64,000 nt of DNA, taken from Pinus tabuliformis (Eukaryota; Streptophyta; Pinopsida; Pinales; Pinaceae). Location of the stretch: the NCBI GenBank assembly GCA_031772625.1, contig CM062811.1, positions 642,954,820-643,018,819 of the forward strand. Reading direction: 5' to 3'. The notes under the pieces are model-generated. The model was not told the origin of the DNA, searched no databases, and was given only the letters and a program-made list of their open reading frames with translations. Made by a program: the position numbers and the translations under genes. How positions within the stretch are numbered: the stretch's first letter is position 1; each line of letters begins with the position of its first letter. This document shows positions 62,890 to 64,000 of this stretch, piece by piece.

Positions 62890-64000
62890 GATAAACCTTA
62901 GGACAACCGTGATGACACTTGTGCGACAGTGCTTACAAATTTGTGTGCTTTCCTTTGTCCTCGTGGGCTTTGTCCCACTTTAAGACTAAGTCACCCACAC
63001 TGAAGCTAATACTCCCTGCAGACTTTCTATCAAACCATCTCTTGATACGATTCTGGTGGAGTGAAATTTTTTCTTTTGCTTTCATCCTTTCTTCCTATAA
63101 CTTGTGCAATGTGTCCATCCTACATTGAACTAAAAGACACAGCTTTCCTTGGGATTCTTGGGATAACTAGAGAGCAGGCAAGTAAATGTTCAGCGGAAGT
63201 ATGGCTTCCTTTCCATATACTAGGAAGTAGGGGGAAGTATTCAGAGAAGGCTTAGGTGTGACTCGGTCGGCCCATAAGGCATTCACCTGAGCGAAGTGTC
63301 AGTTCAGAGTAAATGGTCTTTTTGATGATGCAAATGAGGTTCCTATTTGTAGATTCGTCAAGACCATTTCCCTATGGATAGTAATTAGCAGAATGCTTCA
63401 AAGCAATACCATTTTACAGTGCAAATTCATAAAGCTTTAACGAAGAAAAGTACGTTGCATTGTCAAAAACAAGTGACGTAGGAACGCCAAACCTAGAGAT
63501 GATTTTCTACTGTAGGAAGCTGATGACTTCCTGATCGTTCACTTGTTTCAGTGGAAATACCTCTGTCCACCATGTGAAATAATTTGTAGCAGTCAAAATA
63601 TAGTGGTGTTGCTTCAATGAATGTGGGAGAACCTCCCCAATGATATCCAAGACCCACTGTTGGAATGGTTTTTCCACTGCAACAAGCTACAACGAGGTTG
63701 CTGACCTTCGGTTTCTGCCGACGCGCCTCTGACAGACCAGACACTTGCAGGCATAAGCATGTGCATCCTTGAATAATGTAAGTAAAAACAGGCCCGCATA
63801 ACCTTCTGTGTTGTGGTGTTACCCGCGAAGTGTCCCCCGGCTGGTCCATCATGGAGATCAAGTAAAACCTTTTCTGAATCTTGTGCCTCCAAGCACCTGA
63901 GAAAGATACCATTATGGTGCTTTCTGTAAAGCACCTCATACACCAACTGGTATGATAAATATTTCAGTCAAAATGCCCTCTTCTTTCACATAGAAAAATG
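62890..64000 (-). pseudogene. Gypsy F integrase relic, running off the right edge
   Basis: From the edge leftward the minus strand reads YEVLYRKHHNGIFLRCLEAQ, then the integrase zinc-binding H-H-C-C (LHDGPAGGHFAG, with the later CPVC-like part decayed). The core region near 63600-63300 includes an SLVFDN-like block. The C-terminal part near 63070-62940 has NRIKRWFDRKS and FSVGDLVLKWDKAHEDKGK, the usual end of a Gypsy integrase. A fossil with several breaks. Neither LTR nor reverse transcriptase is visible, since the element continues beyond 64000. Confidence 0.75.

Noticed and set aside
62919-63255. Plus-strand open frames near the right edge
   Set aside because: They are shadows of the minus-strand Gypsy integrase C-terminus, which shows clear family motifs.

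Overview
This is repeat-dominated nuclear DNA from a large-genome seed plant. A gymnosperm such as a conifer is plausible from the old, deeply nested retroelements, but the sequence does not prove it. I see no complete ordinary host gene, no rRNA, no tRNA gene and no CRISPR array. Almost everything can be read as three stacks of insertions, which I resolved by matching long terminal repeats (LTRs), target-site duplications (TSDs) and interrupted reading frames. | Stack 1 (about 1.3-24.5 kb): a minus-strand Sirevirus-like, gag-only Copia relic was hit in its LTR by Copia B (3508-23986, plus). Copia B was then hit by an L1-type LINE (5091-18660, minus) and by a 2.2-kb solo LTR (20753-22949). The LINE was in turn hit by a 6.8-kb unit (9604-16390, plus) that starts and ends like an LTR (TG..CA type, 5-bp TSD) but carries its own large gene. 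| Stack 2 (about 26-34.1 kb): an unrecognised, decayed coding sequence is split by a second, inverted copy of the same gene-bearing unit (26260-33301, minus). A Ty3/Gypsy element with a 2.1-kb LTR (from 34118) follows and breaks off near 38.5 kb. Then comes a minisatellite-rich stretch (38.5-40.7 kb). | Stack 3 (40.7-62.8 kb): a long-armed foldback element of about 0.6 kb was split by Copia C (40953-62410). Copia C's 5' LTR was later split by a very young, nearly whole 15.5-kb Gypsy element (41146-56606). This Gypsy element has a Tyr/Gln/Pro/Gly-repeat Gag extension, an extra RNase H reading frame after integrase, and an antisense plant-mobile-domain-like gene. The right edge holds minus-strand Gypsy integrase. 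| The main candidate for something undescribed is the pair of TGTTA..TAACA units. Each is about 7 kb, has a clean 5-bp TSD, and has no pol and no internal LTR pair. Both encode the same two-part protein, a conserved globular region followed by a Pro/Gln-rich linker and a long coiled coil. Each has a GC-rich ACGT-motif region before the gene and an LTR-like TATA/R/U5 tail after it. Their 3' ends share with the solo LTR a small hairpin whose loop (GGCTAG) is fixed while its stem changes by paired substitutions. I read them as giant LTR-type units with a gene in U3. This is inference from two copies, and I could not run any search.
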